64,000 bases of DNA from Apophysomyces variabilis (lineage: Eukaryota; Mucoromycota; Mucoromycetes; Mucorales; Mucoraceae), in assembly GCA_002749535.1 (NCBI GenBank), contig MZZL01000394.1:62001-126000 (forward strand), read 5' to 3'. Of the stretch, positions 13,011 through 25,775 are shown in pieces. Position 1 is the stretch's first letter, and the number at the start of each line of letters is the position of its first letter. The notes under the pieces were generated by a model. That model saw only the letters and a program-made list of their open reading frames with translations. It did no database searches and had not been told where the DNA came from. A program made the translations under genes and the position numbers.

Positions 13011-13029
13011 TAAATACAAATCAGAAATT

Positions 13030-13560
13030 AAAAATAAAGAGTGTATGTATATGTGCATGTGTCTCTCTAAGAATTAGGCTCAGCCCTTTGGGCCTTGCTT
13101 TCTTTTCACTGATTAACACAAAAAGACACAGTGTGTATATGTGAATATGTGCGCGTGGATGTCCGTACATGCACGCGTCTCTCCAAGAATTAGACTCGGC
13201 TCTTTGTGCCTCGCTTTCTTTACAGCGATTGAAACGAAAGAGACAGTGTGTGTATAAGTGCCTCTCCAAAAACTCGGCTCAAGAAAGAAACTGGTGGACT
13301 AATTACAGCGCGTTTGTGACAGGTGTGACGAAAGTACCCCTCGTGTAACGTACCTCCAAAAATTCCTTGCAACCCTTCAGGTTTTGCAATTGTAAAGCAA
13401 AAGACAGAGTGTATATGTCAGTGCACATATGCACGTTTCTTTGCAAGAAGTCGGCTCGACCCTTCGGGCCTCGCTTTCTTTCAGCCATTGAAAAGAAAAA
13501 AAAACAGAAAAAGAGTGCATGTGGGCTGTCTTTCGAAGAACTTGGCTCGGCCCTGCTTTG
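13030..13560. repeat. Diverged tandem repeat with hairpin cores
   Basis: Four or five imperfect copies of a roughly 80-125 bp unit. Each has a GTGTGTATATGTG-like stretch, then CTCTCCAAGAATT, then a GC-rich core such as GGCTCGACCCTTCGGGCCTC (near 13452), then GCTTTCTTT...CGATTGAAA. Cores occur near 13077, 13194, 13273 (truncated), 13452 and 13542. The core can fold as CCCTTCGGG hairpins. Copies differ by many substitutions, so the array is old. Confidence 0.75.
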
Positions 13561-15992
13561 TATGTTTTCAACTCCTCTCGTTTAATTGCTCGTGTGCACA
13601 ATACGCCTACTAAAACAGCTATTCATAGTAAAGCCGAATCCAATTGTCTGACAGCAACACAATATGCTGTTAAGGTGCGAAATCGACACACCAACTAATG
13701 ACAGAAACATACACCCGATTGTCTATAACACAATCAAATAACTGACCTCATTGTCGAGAAGAAGATGAGCAAAACCTTCTCAGGCATCACCATGAGGGAA
13801 AGAAACTTGGATAAACCTGCGGAAACTCTTTTATAAGCTTGAACGCTTGATCACGTTTCAGGATTTCCTCCTGAATCCTCACTATTCCTGAGAATTCCTG
13901 AATATTTAGCTTACTATAGCATCGGTATCCTCATGAGACAACAACAGGAACGAAATGACAGAGATTCGAAGAGATATAGTGGGAATGAAATGCATATACA
14001 GCCTTGGATAAGAAGGATTTTCTCCTATGGTTACTTTGACAAACTTACAAGTACCATTATAATCAGACCAACAAATGCCGCAAAGTGGAATGAAGAGAGA
14101 AACTTAAGCCGCTTTCAATTCAACTGGCCACTGATATCAAGAGCGACGATGCAAAGGTCACTGTACAAATTGCATCTTACGCACAGATAGGTTGGAATAA
14201 TACCACTTGAAACCATCCATATAGCATGAACCAGGTGCAGCACTTATAAATGAACTTTTCGACATGTACGGGAGAGGGAACCATATCGGAATATGTGAGA
14301 CCATCAAGGGGTTTCACAAGAGGTACGCCTTCAAGTTACCTTGTTGATGAGGGCAAGCCTGAAAATATGGTTGGCTTGTAACCCTGGGTTTAGGACTCTG
14401 ACAAAACATTCGCTTCCGCAGACCTGAAGTCCGCAATCATTCAATAAGTACTTACTTTTTTTACCTTCGAACTGTCTCCTAAACTTAAATGGAGAAGAGA
14501 TAACATATATCTACTTGCTTTCGAGAGGCTGGATATGAATACAAAGACAAGAAATAATCTATTACTAGTCGTTAAAAATAAAAAGGAAATCCTATGGTGG
14601 CCCGGGGTTAGGAACCCAACTGTGTTGAAACTGGAATGACTCCCAAGTAGGTATTCCATGACCAGCTTACCCGGTACAGATCTCAGTGCGCAGATGCTCT
14701 CTGATCTGCCACGAGAAATATCTAAATATACATTGACGCTATGTCAATTATTCGAAATCACGGTGTAGCTGGTCTGATCATTCAATTTTTACTTTTTAAC
14801 AGTAATGACTTTTTAAGTAGCATGTTTCATATGTAGGCATCGCTCCATACTACCTTAAACAGAGAGGCTTGATCGGATGAACTGCCCCTACGGATATCTA
14901 TATTAAACAGAAGGGAACATCTTTACTCTTTTTAAATTCTACTTGAACGTTTACCTTCGCGTTCTATTCTTACGGTGTCCCTTATTTCCATGGTCACTCG
15001 CCAACTTGACATGTAACGTCGATAATCACATAGAAAAGACAGTACCATGTTGGCTCTTTTGCCTTCTGTTGCCTTGTTAAACTAGAGCTAGAAAGCTCTA
15101 CAACTCATTGTAGCGCATTGATGTGGTCTGTTTTTTCTTTCATTCCATGAAATCTTTCTTAGAATAAACAAGGCAAACGTAATAACGAAATAAACGTGAC
15201 TATTGCATCGTAGTTTTGTAAATGTCCATAAATATAATACGCGCTTTTTGGTTATTCAAGAATAAGGAGTAGTCAAGTCTGCATATTCCCATGGATAAGC
15301 AGGCAGCAATTTTCCTCTTCCATCCGACTTCATATTGTCAAGGGTTAAAAGACGTTAATCATGTAACTCTCTTACTATAACGTTAAAGTTAAGAGACTCA
15401 CAAGCACAGGTTTTCAGCCTGTTATATTATTCTATTTCTTTTTAAAGATGATGTACTTACATAGTCAGCTTAACTAATCCATAGCTTTAGATAGGATCGG
15501 TAATTGACAATTCATGAAAATAAAGAATCATTCACTCTCTTTTTCTTTTCTCGCCTCGTTATTAGTTTCTTAGCTTGTGCTTTTGTAAAGATATATATGA
15601 GAATCAAAAAAGTGTCGTGTCTGCAAAATTGTAGTGACACAAACATTTTGGTCAAATCGGCCTTGGTCCAAAAACGGCAAACGTCTAACGCATCGGTCTT
15701 CATCACAAAACAGCAACATCTCCAGGAAGACCATGCTCAGCGAAATATTACATAATCTCTTGTCCGTTTATTTTACTTATTTTGAATGCTCGTCCGTCTC
15801 GGCATTGTTACAATTAGTTTTAGAAAAGATATAAATATCCATAGATTTGTTTGGCAATAAAGAACTATCCGTTTATTCTCTATCTCTCTTGTTACCCTTG
15901 ATCCCCAGTGGGTTTGACCTTTGCCAGGAAAAAAATACCGCGCACGACAAAAGCTCGTGTAACCATAACTCTGTAAAATTAAAAAAAGAAAG
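13561..15992. other. Gene-poor AT-rich region
   Basis: No gene recognised on either strand. Open frames here are short and show no family motif. Possibly decayed repeats. Confidence 0.5.
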
Positions 15993-16065
15993 CGCCCGGT
16001 GGGGGGCTCGAACCCCCGACATTTGGATTAAAAGTCCAACGCTCTACCGACTGAGCTAACCGGGC
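15993..16065 (-). tRNA. tRNA-Lys (anticodon TTT)
   Basis: Reverse strand gives GCCCGGTTAGCTCAGTCGG... with acceptor stem GCCCGGT/ACCGGGC, the D arm with A box TAGCTCAGTCGG, anticodon loop CTTTTAA within paired GTTGGA/TCCAA, and a T arm GGGGGTTCGAGCCCC (B box). 73 nt including discriminator G, no intron. Downstream on the same strand is a CTTTCTTTTTTT run suitable as a Pol III terminator. Confidence 0.96.
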
Positions 16066-19000
16066 TTCGTTAGTGACACGATGTGTTGTAATTTTTTCAG
16101 GCCGTACGCAGGACCAACATCAACATGGAATTGGCATTGAAATCACAGGAAATGTCCAGAGTATTCACGATGAACAGATTTACGTACACAACAATTACAC
16201 CGGTTGTAGTGCACCTAAGTGGGATGCACTGAGAGGGGGTGCGCGAGCGGAAAATGAAAACGACTGAACAATCCTGAAGTTAACAATGCAGTGTATAAAA
16301 CTGGGTGTAACACGTCGTGATAAATTACACATGACATCTGTCTCTCAAGTACATCCATGGACCTTACCTATCGACATAATTTTGTCTTTTGTATCTTTTG
16401 TTATCATCATTTTTCTATTAGTAATCTTAATATGTCTTTGGCCTTAGGACAAACTTAGTTTTCTTGAAGGCAATGGAAATAAATATAGTGGGATCTGATA
16501 GGAAAAACCACAGTGAATTTTACCACACCTTTTCTGCTTAATCGAACAAGTGGCATTCTACACTTAGATTGCACTTATTCAGTTGGTTGTCTTTTTTTTG
16601 TATCTTCCCTTTGTAAACCTCTTTATTGTTGTTTCGCTTTAGCTGTTGTTGAGTTATTGTTATCATTGGATCATTGGACGATCATTGAAACAAGTAACTA
16701 GCAATAGGCTTATTGTGTTCATATTTTGTATTGCCTTTTGAGATCCTATTTTATTGTACCCTTCTGCCACCAATTAGTATATCTATTTTATCGAGATCTT
16801 TTTCTTGTCTGTATACCTTTTCTAGTGTTGGTTCTGCTAACGTCTGTTATTATCCCTAACATGTACTTCTAACCCCCATACAAACACTGCACACGTCATT
16901 AGTTAGCCACTTGTGTGATAAATTTTCTGGCCTTACTACCTGAGTAAATACAACATAGAAAGAATGAAAAGATGGAGCTTTTGGGAGTAAGTATGAGGGA
17001 AAGTTTGTCTTGCTCTTCAAGAAGTACACGGCTAGGTACACCACACGTTGGCCTAGGTGCACGACCTTTGCTCTTAGTTTGGTGCACACCTGCCTTGTAC
17101 TTGCACCCCTCTTATGGACCTGGTTGGTACACCACAACCAATTATTTGTACACGCACATCCGCCTCAGATGTAATTGGTCATTTGGTATAACTTAGAAAA
17201 CATGACTGAATCCTTCCTCCCATTCTTTCCCAGTGATCGCATGCTTTTCCTAACCCATGTTCTTAGCGTTTATCTCCGTTTTGTATGGTTTCAATTTTAA
17301 GTTAGCTCTAGTAAATTCCCCTCTTTGGTCGAATAGTTTCAGAAGAAATAAAGACGTCAGGGAGGAAAAAAAAAGAAAAAAACCTCTTGGCAAAAAGGAA
17401 GAAAAGGAATCTCCTTGGCAAAACCTTTTGGACCTCAAAAACCGGAACTGTATTGTACTTGCAAACATCTTTTTCTGGATACAGTGAATTTGGAGTATCT
17501 TTGAGATTGCTTTTGAGAAAGGATCTAAGGAACTCATCTTTACTGCTAAGATCGTTTGAAGTGACATTGTTTATTTGGTGAACTCCCTTTGTTATCTTCC
17601 TTTTATATATTTTATTTTGTTCTCACTCTCTTCTACTACCCTTCGTTATATCTTTTCCTTAACCCAACCTTCCCTCAATTGTATTTCGTTTGAACAGTTG
17701 ATATTTTGCGAATTTATTATTCACACTTGTTGTTGTTGTACTTTTGTGTCTGGTACTATTTCATTTATTTCTACCCCCATCCTTCTTTTTATACTTACTT
17801 GTCACAGTACATAAGCACCGCACGTGTCATAGTAGCTAAGCTCAGAATATTTTAATATCACTTTCAAATGACAAAATGTCCTGAGAGCATTTACTTGCGT
17901 AAGCTTAGCTTTTGTTAGGCAAGCCTGAGCATTTTTTTTAAATTGAGGTATTGTTATAATAAAGTGGTTAAAAGTTCAATGAAAACATCTTACCTATTTA
18001 TATTTTATAAGGTCCTGTAAAACTAAAGGATTACGACTAAACTAGAATTGAAACTATTTTTCACTTAGGTTAATTAGCGAAATGCAGAATTAAATGTAGT
18101 TGAGTCAAAAGAAATGGCATGACCAAAATTCTAAAATCTATAGCTAAGTTATAAAGTATTGGTTTAGTCAATAACATATATATAAAAGAAACAGCTATAA
18201 TGTTGGAGAGCAACATTAAAATAATATTAATGTTGCTTATATAGTTTTCTAATTTATAGACATCATACAAATTAGTGATGACAAAATGGTATTCATTTCA
18301 TTGTCAGAGTGAATCAGTAAGATGCAAAACACACTTCATCTCAATTAGTCCTAGGCAAGTGAAAATGTCAGGCTAATTACAATGTAAAACCGTAATAATT
18401 ATATTTTCTGTAGAAAATGCGCTTTTTATTACAAGTATGCTATAGGCTTCATACTCCTTTCTTCTCTTATAAGACGGTTGTTAATACTCTTTTTACTTTT
18501 CCTTTTTACTTTGATTAAGTTTAGTTCAATTCTTCGGTTCGCTTTGGTTTTAGTAAAGAAGCAAGAAAAATCAACTATGCGGAACATAAGCAGTTAAACC
18601 CCTTTACAATGAACTTCAAGTTTAAGAAAATTACTGTACAATGGTTCTCCATAAGGTTTAACTGAACACTTACAAACCAGTTCAGCTACAACAGTATATA
18701 TGACAATGTTGTGGTTATGTCAGAATAGTTTTTGTTACTTTTTATTATCTAGTTTATGTTACAGTAAAAGTACTGATCATTATTTTGCATACTTAAACGA
18801 AGACAGCAATCTATGAGCCTGGAGATTATACAAAGTTAAGCGCCATGTTAACTGATCTCTTATGATGAGCGAAGTAGCGTTATAAAACGAAAAGTGAAAT
18901 GGTGTTCTATTAGCGAATGCTCATTTAGGAAACAGTCAATCAGAGTTTTGTTCGTAAGCAATTACCGTCCGTTCGGAATGATGGAACGTGTTTGGAAGTA

Positions 19001-20152
19001 TGACGTTTTGTAACTATCTGCGTTTATACAAATCCAGTAATGTTTCCAACACTTGTGCTCTCAGGCTGTTCAGTATATAGACCTCTCAAAGGTAAACAAC
19101 CTCTCGCAAAGACCCTCTTCAACTGCTATGCCTACATAGATTAGGCAGTTCTCAATTTGTTACAACTACCATTATTTTAATATGCGGCGCTTCCAACGGA
19201 ACATAGCAAAATAGTACAGAATGATAAACACTTCTGCCATTCTAGCAAGTCGATCAGTACAGAAAAAGTTTTTTTTCAGTCTCAAGTATAAATTACTTCA
19301 TGGTTATTCTGCATCTCGCCTATACTAAGGTACAAGTAGGGTGCTTTAGTGAGCTTATAACCAAGGCTTTATCCGAACCTAAGCCCTTGAAATAGGACCA
19401 TTAAAGAAGTCATTACTTCTTTAAAGTGCCCGCTAAGATTAAGTTATCTTCTATTAAAAGGCAAGAGATCCAAATCTACTACAGTGCATGTGCGCTCTAA
19501 GCAATCAGGCATGACGTTCTGATGATCCCACATGGCGTGTGCGAGAGTCACTTGTCGGCAATTGGATATGTGTTACACGTGTAAACGGAGGAAACAAGGA
19601 TGTTACACTATACGCCGATCTAGGAAAGGCATGGTTAGTATGGCGTGTTGCGAAGTCTAGGTCTGTAAAAAGGAATACCTGTCAATGTAAAATTACGGAC
19701 GAACGTTTTATGTACAAGACACATATTAATGCTAAATATAATAATCCTGCGTTTCTTCATAACGATTTTTTTCTAAGCGTCATATATCAGATTTTGACTG
19801 AACCGAATTCTATTGACTTTCTACCTTTAGTTTATTGACTTGCGTGGCAAAAGTCTCATTCAGTATTCTATGTTAAAAATAACGAAAATTTAATAAGACT
19901 ATACATGAGGTTAAAAAAAGCGTCTTGGACAGAACATGGATGGGGCTTTGCTTAAAAAGTACAGAAGCTCAATTACAAGTGTATAGGATTGGATAATTTA
20001 CCATTGAGAGTGTATCACGGTGTACAAACGTATTACCATCAAGTCAAAGATAGAAAAATACAAGGTGAGTCCATTAGCGGTGGTCGATCTTTTCCAACTC
20101 AGGTTAATTTGTGTAGTGGAACCTACCAAGGACATATACGGAACGTGAACAG
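16066..20152. other. Long gene-poor AT-rich region
   Basis: About 4 kb without a gene I can name. A plus-strand open stretch right after the tRNA (16073-16267, after a TTTTTTCAG acceptor-like site) reads like protein but matches nothing known to me. Around 17030-17150 there are imperfect GGTACACCACA/GGTGCACACC motifs in both orientations. A purine-rich block lies near 17360-17410. The remainder is low-complexity AT. Confidence 0.5.
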
Positions 20153-20159
20153 TATAAAA
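20153..20159 (+). promoter_or_regulatory. TATA box of the LysM gene
   Basis: TATAAAA lies 78 nt upstream of the ATG at 20237, a suitable spacing for a strongly expressed secreted-protein gene. Confidence 0.6.
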
Positions 20160-20236
20160 GAACCTCATCAAAGAAGCCGATCGAGTGATCAGCAACAACC
20201 TCTTCTCCTCCCTGCCCATTCCTTTCTTTCAATACC

Positions 20237-21082
20237 ATGAAGTTCACTCTTGCAACTACCGCCGCTCTCGCTTTGGTCAGCATGGTCTCGGCCATCCAGT
20301 CTCTTCCTGGCTGTGACACCGTTCACACTGGTAAATTGTTCGATCATCCTGGATTGAAGTAGAAGGTTTTAACCCTTCTTTTTTTCTTTTCCTCATTTAG
20401 CTATTGCTGGTGATTCTTGCAAATCTCTTGCTGAGCAATATGGCGTTGACGAGCAGAGTCTGTCCGTGTGGAACGCTGAACTTCTTGGTGGCAACAATTG
20501 TGCTAGCTTGATCCCTGGCAAGGAATATTGCGTCAAGGTAAGCCAAATCGGAACAAACTAACCAAAGACTGAAAAAGACTAACTTTTTCATGTATGACCT
20601 TAGCCTAGCTTGATACAGCCTAGCTTGAACACCTTTAGAGCACGCAAGAGAGCTGCTCATGAAGCAAAGAAGCATGGCAAGAAGCCCGCCAAGAAGGGTG
20701 CTAAGAAGCCTTCCAAGAAGCCTTCCAAGAAACCTGCTAAGAAACCTGCTAAGAAGCCTTCCAAGCCCACCAAGCCCACCAAGCCTACCAAGCCCACCAC
20801 TCCATCAACCTCCAAGAAGCCTTCTAACGCTGCCAACCACATCGTCCCTAACTGCAAGAAGTTCTACACCAGTAAGTTCGGGCTTTATTCATAAAACACA
20901 GACAATTGACTATTTCTTTTTTCTTTTCAGTCACTCCCAAGGATAGCGGCTGTGCTGACGTTGCTGCTAAGCACGGTATAACTCTTGACCAATTCTACGG
21001 ATGGAATAAGGGTCTCCACCACAAGGGTGAACACATCTGTGACAACCTGGATGACGGCAAGGCTTACTGTGTTGGCATCTAA
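20237..21082 (+). CDS. Secreted two-LysM protein with Lys/Pro-rich linker
   Basis: Likely extracellular or wall-bound chitin-binding protein. Residues 1-19 are a signal peptide (MKFTLATTAALALVSMVSAI). LysM-1 follows (GDSCKSLAEQYGV...LSVWNAELLGGNNCASLIPG), then a strongly basic linker of KKPAKK/KKPSKKP and PTKPTK units, then LysM-2 (CKKFYTITPKDSGCADVAAKHG, FYGWNKGLHH). Cysteines are spaced as in fungal LysM effectors. Introns: 20331-20400, 20538-20603, 20872-20930, all in phase. The second acceptor is doubled: CCTAGCTTG follows an AG at both 20603 and 20618, 15 nt apart and in frame. Whether it masks chitin or strengthens the wall cannot be told. Confidence 0.9.
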
Positions 21083-21835
21083 ACGTATCACCTCTTATTC
21101 GCATTTCCTGAATAAATTACACATTCCCATAATTTTCCGAGCAAACAACAATCACCGACCTTCATTTTTGATTTCTTTATGTGATACGCTTAAAACAGGT
21201 CATTAAAGTAGGAACAAAGCTTACTATTATAACTTTGTTTATTTGGCAGGAACTTCAAAACAATCCTCGATTAATTAATGTTCATCAATAATTTCCCTAT
21301 GCACCATAGTTTTTGTACTTCCTTTTTTCCTGCTGTTGCGAGATACTTAAAGATATCAAACACTGTTATGCAATGTCGTGCTTTCGTTTGCCATGCTTAG
21401 TCTTTCACACTATATTTTCATACCGCTGACGACGTTTGCTGTCAGAAGGGTAGAGTTAATTTAAGCCATGGTACATGAGCTGGATCAATCCTCATCAAAA
21501 TTGCTGAGTTCAGGTCTTCCGGCCGTTAGGTGAGTTTGCTCTAAACCTGGATTCATTACTGCTACGTACCTGAAACTGTCGTACGCATTTACACTGTAGT
21601 GACGAGCTTTGAGCAACAAAATATGGATAACATCTACCAAGTGATAAAGTATTTTTTTCTTGATTGTCGAAAATCCAAGGGTAACACTCTGCAGCAAACC
21701 ATGAAAGGATGTGTGTGCGGTCAATGCTGTTCAAAATAAATGCTTGTTCCTCATCTATCCTGGCCTGCGTTTGTTTGAATAACGGCTGCTTGCATTACTC
21801 AAAACCAAGCATGCTTTTTTATTTTGCTACAGATT
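21083..21835. other. Intergenic, convergent
   Basis: 3' regions of the LysM gene (plus) and the mitochondrial gene (minus). No gene recognised. Confidence 0.5.
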
Positions 21836-22920
21836 CTATTCTAAGGCCTCTTTCTCTAGCAGTTGATCGATATCCGTAATTCGCCAGCTCCAATCGTTAA
21901 TCGGTTCTTGAGTCTCTGGATCACGTCCTGATACCATCCGATTGGCAGGTTCAAAGTAAGGTGTCTCAAATCGTACAATTATATTTCGTCGACCTTCATC
22001 GTACAATATAACATCGTCCTCCTTAGAAACCTTGTAGACTACATCGGCGTCTATCTCGACATCAACGGCAAGCTGCGCACCTTCCATAAGACTTCTTGCC
22101 GTTCGAGCGCGGTAGTCGGCAAACGATTCTTCAGCCTCGTCCGCAACGGCTTTTCTTGTCCCCAGTGAAAGGGTCATCCATTCAACCACCTCATAGTTGC
22201 GTCTGTTCTCAAAGGATTGCGCGCTACCAAGTTTAACCCAAACATCTTGGTAATTCAAATCATAGATCTGTGGCAAGCTAATCATCACTTGGGCACCCTT
22301 TAATTCCTTTTTTGCCGCATCTCTAAACCGCTCCAAAACTTTCAGTCCAAACATCGACTCCAACTGGCTGCTGTCACCTTCGTCCGGATGACTCAAATGA
22401 TGCGACAATGCTTCCAGCGCGTGACGAGTCGCCATGCCAGCTTTTGGTTATAATACGTTAAGCGCGCTTTAAGAACTGATATGATCTATTTCCTTTTTAC
22501 CTCCTAATAAAAATTGCTCCGGGAAATAGCTATATCCTGTATTCAATTGAAGCATACGTGTGCCAAGCCATCGACTAAGTGCGTGCTGGACTCGTTTCGG
22601 TAGTAAGTTGAGCAGATTCCATGAAGGTGGTGCAATTTTGTAAGGATATGCCGAAATGCGTGGCGAATCTTTGCTTAATAACCAAGCTTTCCAATATGGT
22701 TCAGTTTAGTATAAAAAATTATAAGCTGACTGAGGAAGTGCCACTCACGAAAATTTCGCACATCACTGGTCGTTGTTTGATCTTCTTGTAAACGCGCTTG
22801 AGATTGGGACAGATAACGCACAAAGTGGGATGAAGGCGTTATACCATTCGGCACTGCTATTCGCCAGTGGCATCTATTGACGAGCTGGGAAGAGCAGAGG
22901 AAACGGGTAAATGATTGCAT
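21836..22920 (-). CDS. Putative mitochondrial protein, family uncertain
   Basis: Three exons: 22749-22920, a middle exon coding PWLLSKDSPRISAYPYKIAP and LPKRVQHALSRWLGTRML, and a last exon with MATRHALEALSHHLSHPDEG to LLEKEALE. All junctions keep frame. The N-terminus (MQSFTRFLCSSQLVNRCHWR...) is basic, Ser-rich and non-acidic, as in mitochondrial presequences. The C-terminal half (VWVKLGSAQSFENRRNYEVV, IIVRFETPYFEPANR, INDWSWRITDIDQL) resembles the Tim44-like/mL45/Mba1 alpha-beta fold in pattern, but I cannot match it firmly. About 320 aa. Inner-membrane or mitoribosome-linked roles are guesses. Confidence 0.7.
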
Positions 22921-23543
22921 ACTAAGGGCTGTGTGTTCTCAACAAGGGTTGCAGTGGTATGCGCGGCTAGTTCGCCTCGCCCTGCCAATAGCGTTGAATA
23001 TCGGAGATTAAATACGTTTCTTGCACGGCCGCTTACAATTTCATTTATGTACGGTTCATATATACGACTCTATTAGAATAACCAGAAAAATAGCATCGAA
23101 AAGAAATACCATGCAAATAGCCCTGTCGCATTGTTAAAATGGCTATATTTTGCGGCTACCTCCTGCGAAGGTACGCCCAAATATAGCCACCCGTCTACAG
23201 AGCTCGGTGAAAATGCCGCGTCTTATTGACTTTAATAGGAGAAATAAGAGTTTTGCCTTCTGGGTAAGCGAAGCTTAGAGGAGTCGATAGAAAAATCAGC
23301 GAGAAAACCTGTCTTCTTCCTTCACTGGTCCAGCAGTTCCAAAGATAGATACCCTCATTATAGGATAGCTGTAGCATATCATGGATTAAGAGGTTCCCGT
23401 AATTTAACGCTTTATATTTCGATGCTTCGCAATCTGACAGTTCGTTTGCTACTAGTTATGCGAATGGTTCTTATTTATCAGCGGTGATATACATAGAGAC
23501 CATCTAATTGCTGTTGTGATATTACAATACATAGATATATAAC
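22921..23543. other. Intergenic
   Basis: Between the mitochondrial gene start and the UHRF1-like stop, both on the minus strand. No gene recognised. Confidence 0.5.
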
Positions 23544-25393
23544 TTACCATTCAAGTAAGCTTTGCGAAGTTGAACGCGTAGAAAGCAAACCAATCGTTTG
23601 AAAAACATCTTCCAAGTGTCGATTATGACATAATGACTTGCGAGACAGGCAGTTCGGACAAACTTCAAATTGATCTCGAAGACAAGACTTGCAGAAATTA
23701 TAATCGCACCGAGCGCAATGCAATGACTCGCCTCGTACAAGAGGTATATTCAAGTCATCCCTATAGCGTGGCTCGGCTTTATGTTGGTTGCTAGCGTTAC
23801 AGAGAAGACACTGAAGTTCAAGTTGTGTGAGTGCGGTCTCAACAAAGGTGAGGTAGTCGTAAACTCCATTGACTTCTTGGAACGTTTTGTCGAGCACTCG
23901 TTTCCATATGCGTTTGTTCGCCTGATCCTCCATCAGCGCTCTTAGTAGTCGAATAGGAGGTCGATAAGAACTACTGTCGATGTCATCCATAGTTAACGCT
24001 TCCTCCACATCTTTGATATCTTTAGAACGCTCTTCTGCGTGATACGGAACACTCGCTTTCTTCCGATAATCTGGATTAGGCCCGAGATAGCGCAAGATTC
24101 CATGGAAAGATAACAGGGACCGATGACGCTCCTCATTTCTTTCTGTCGTCAGCATTCGCGGGCAATGATCTCGGATAAATCTCCTACGTAGAAAGGAAAA
24201 CAATGATGTTAGCTTTGGATTCAAAACTACCACGAATAAATGATACGAATCATTCGCGCTCCAAGGTGTGGGCGTGCTGTCATCGCGACGCATTGCAAAA
24301 CGCCATACTTTGTGACCCGTTACGCCCTTTTCACTCCAATAACGAGTGACTTTATAGATACCATCGTAGCGGTATCCTTCAGAAGGAGCAAATGTCTCTT
24401 TCGATGATTTTGAGGAATGTTTGGCAGACATATTACGTAAGTTTGCTCCGCGTACTACACGAACAGGATCTCCTCGTTTCCAGTTTTCGCCAGCATCGGC
24501 GCCTCGATGAATATTCAGGGGAGCAGAGCAGCATTTGGCCAATGTAAGGTTTGACCGTGTCAATTCTTGATCAAACGTTTGGACATCATTTGTACCCTTC
24601 CGACCACCAGATCCAGTATAAACAAAATCCTCTCCGTAGTCTTCGTCTTCAGGATATTCGCCTGACATAACAATAGATAGTACTGTTCCAAGATTTTGCG
24701 AACCATGGATGCCGGCGATGAGAGGTCTTTGAAAATGATCAGTAAGTAGGACATGGTTCAGAACCCACATCTCCAAACCTTGAAAACCAACCTATGTATA
24801 CCTATAGAACTCATAACTGCTCGAAAACTGGTTCGATAGCCAACAGGTACATGCGGAAGTGGTCCGGAACGGTTTTTTGCAGTAATGGTCACTCCCTGCT
24901 GAACTATTTTTTCAATGGCAACAACATCTGGATCAACACGAATTGTTCGCTGATAGCGACGTGAGGGCGATATCAAAACGATTCTATCGGTGTACTGGTG
25001 CCAAGAACTACCAACAGAAGCTTGTTTTAACATGGCCATATCATCGCCTTCATCGTCAGGGGTGCTGAGGGTCTTTGCAGGTTTAGGTACCGAATACGGA
25101 GCAGGTCGTTTGCTTTTAACATCCGTCCGCACTAGTACCAGGATTGGCGTCTGCTCATCGAAGTTGTAGTCCGCACGAAGGAGTTTTCCGTCGCAAAGCT
25201 ATTAGAAATTGTCAATTTCACCTGTTTGCTTCGGATCGGTTACCTCTTCTTGCTTATACCACAGCTTCGTTCGCTTTTCTTCGGTGTCTAGACGCATGGC
25301 AGCATAACTGCGTAATGATTCTATTAAGATATCCTCGCGATGCACTTTAGCAGTAAAGGATCCTAAACGATTATTTGTAAATGTGATACGCAT
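23544..25393 (-). CDS. UHRF1-like protein (UBL-SRA-RING)
   Basis: Predicted nuclear E3 ubiquitin ligase that reads modified DNA. Exon 1 (25244-25393) plus exon 2 make a ubiquitin-like domain ending LWYKQEELCDGKLL and TPILVLVR, as in UHRF1. The SRA/YDG domain spans exons 2-3: VPVGYRTSFRAVMSSIGIHR joins across intron 24727-24791 to PLIAGIHGSQN, then YGEDFVYTGSGGR, TFDQELTRSN, WKRGDPVRVVRG, EGYRYDGIYKVTRYW and WRFAMRRDD. The C-terminus is a RING-type finger (LQCLLC...CARCDYNFCKSCL...CPNC) followed by the UHRF1-like LEDVFQTIG. About 579 aa. No tandem Tudor or PHD finger lies between UBL and SRA, unlike animal UHRF1. The SRA loop after GSGGR is short and lacks a GNKR motif. It lies directly downstream of a CDCA7-like gene on the same strand. 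Confidence 0.9.
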
Positions 25394-25775
25394 GGCTGAA
25401 TGAGATCGAAAGATCGATGAGTAGCAAGCACTTTTTTGTTTGATGCGTTAAAATTTAAAGCGCGTCGCGAAGCTTTGTACGACCTGAATCGCGTCGCGCT
25501 TCCCAATCTGGATCCTTATCATACTAATGCATGATCAACTGTTGCTTCTGTGCTTTCTCTGAATGGTCTAATCAAACAGAACGCTGTATCTCTATTCAAC
25601 AGCGTTGCCAAAGCGTTGGGCACTCGAAAGGTGATGTAGACATCATGCTCGCTTATTCATGACTTATTTATGCAATGATGAGCTTATAGACAAATTTATT
25701 CAGATGTAATGCAGATGATTCATAAAGTTATGCAATGGTTGGTGAATGGTTTGATCCTTGTCATTGTTGAATTAA

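Noticed and set aside
19539..19838. 99-codon plus-strand frame before the LysM gene
   Set aside because: Opens with GTG, has no family motif and lies in AT-rich non-coding DNA.
23950..24250. Possible intron in the UHRF1-like last exon (GTAGTTTTG...CTACGTAG)
   Set aside because: It is 47 nt and would shift the frame, while the uninterrupted frame leads correctly into the RING region.
24779..24801. A 23-nt intron in the SRA domain of the UHRF1-like gene
   Set aside because: Too short; the 65-nt intron 24727-24791 restores the conserved GIHR-PLIAGIHG junction exactly.
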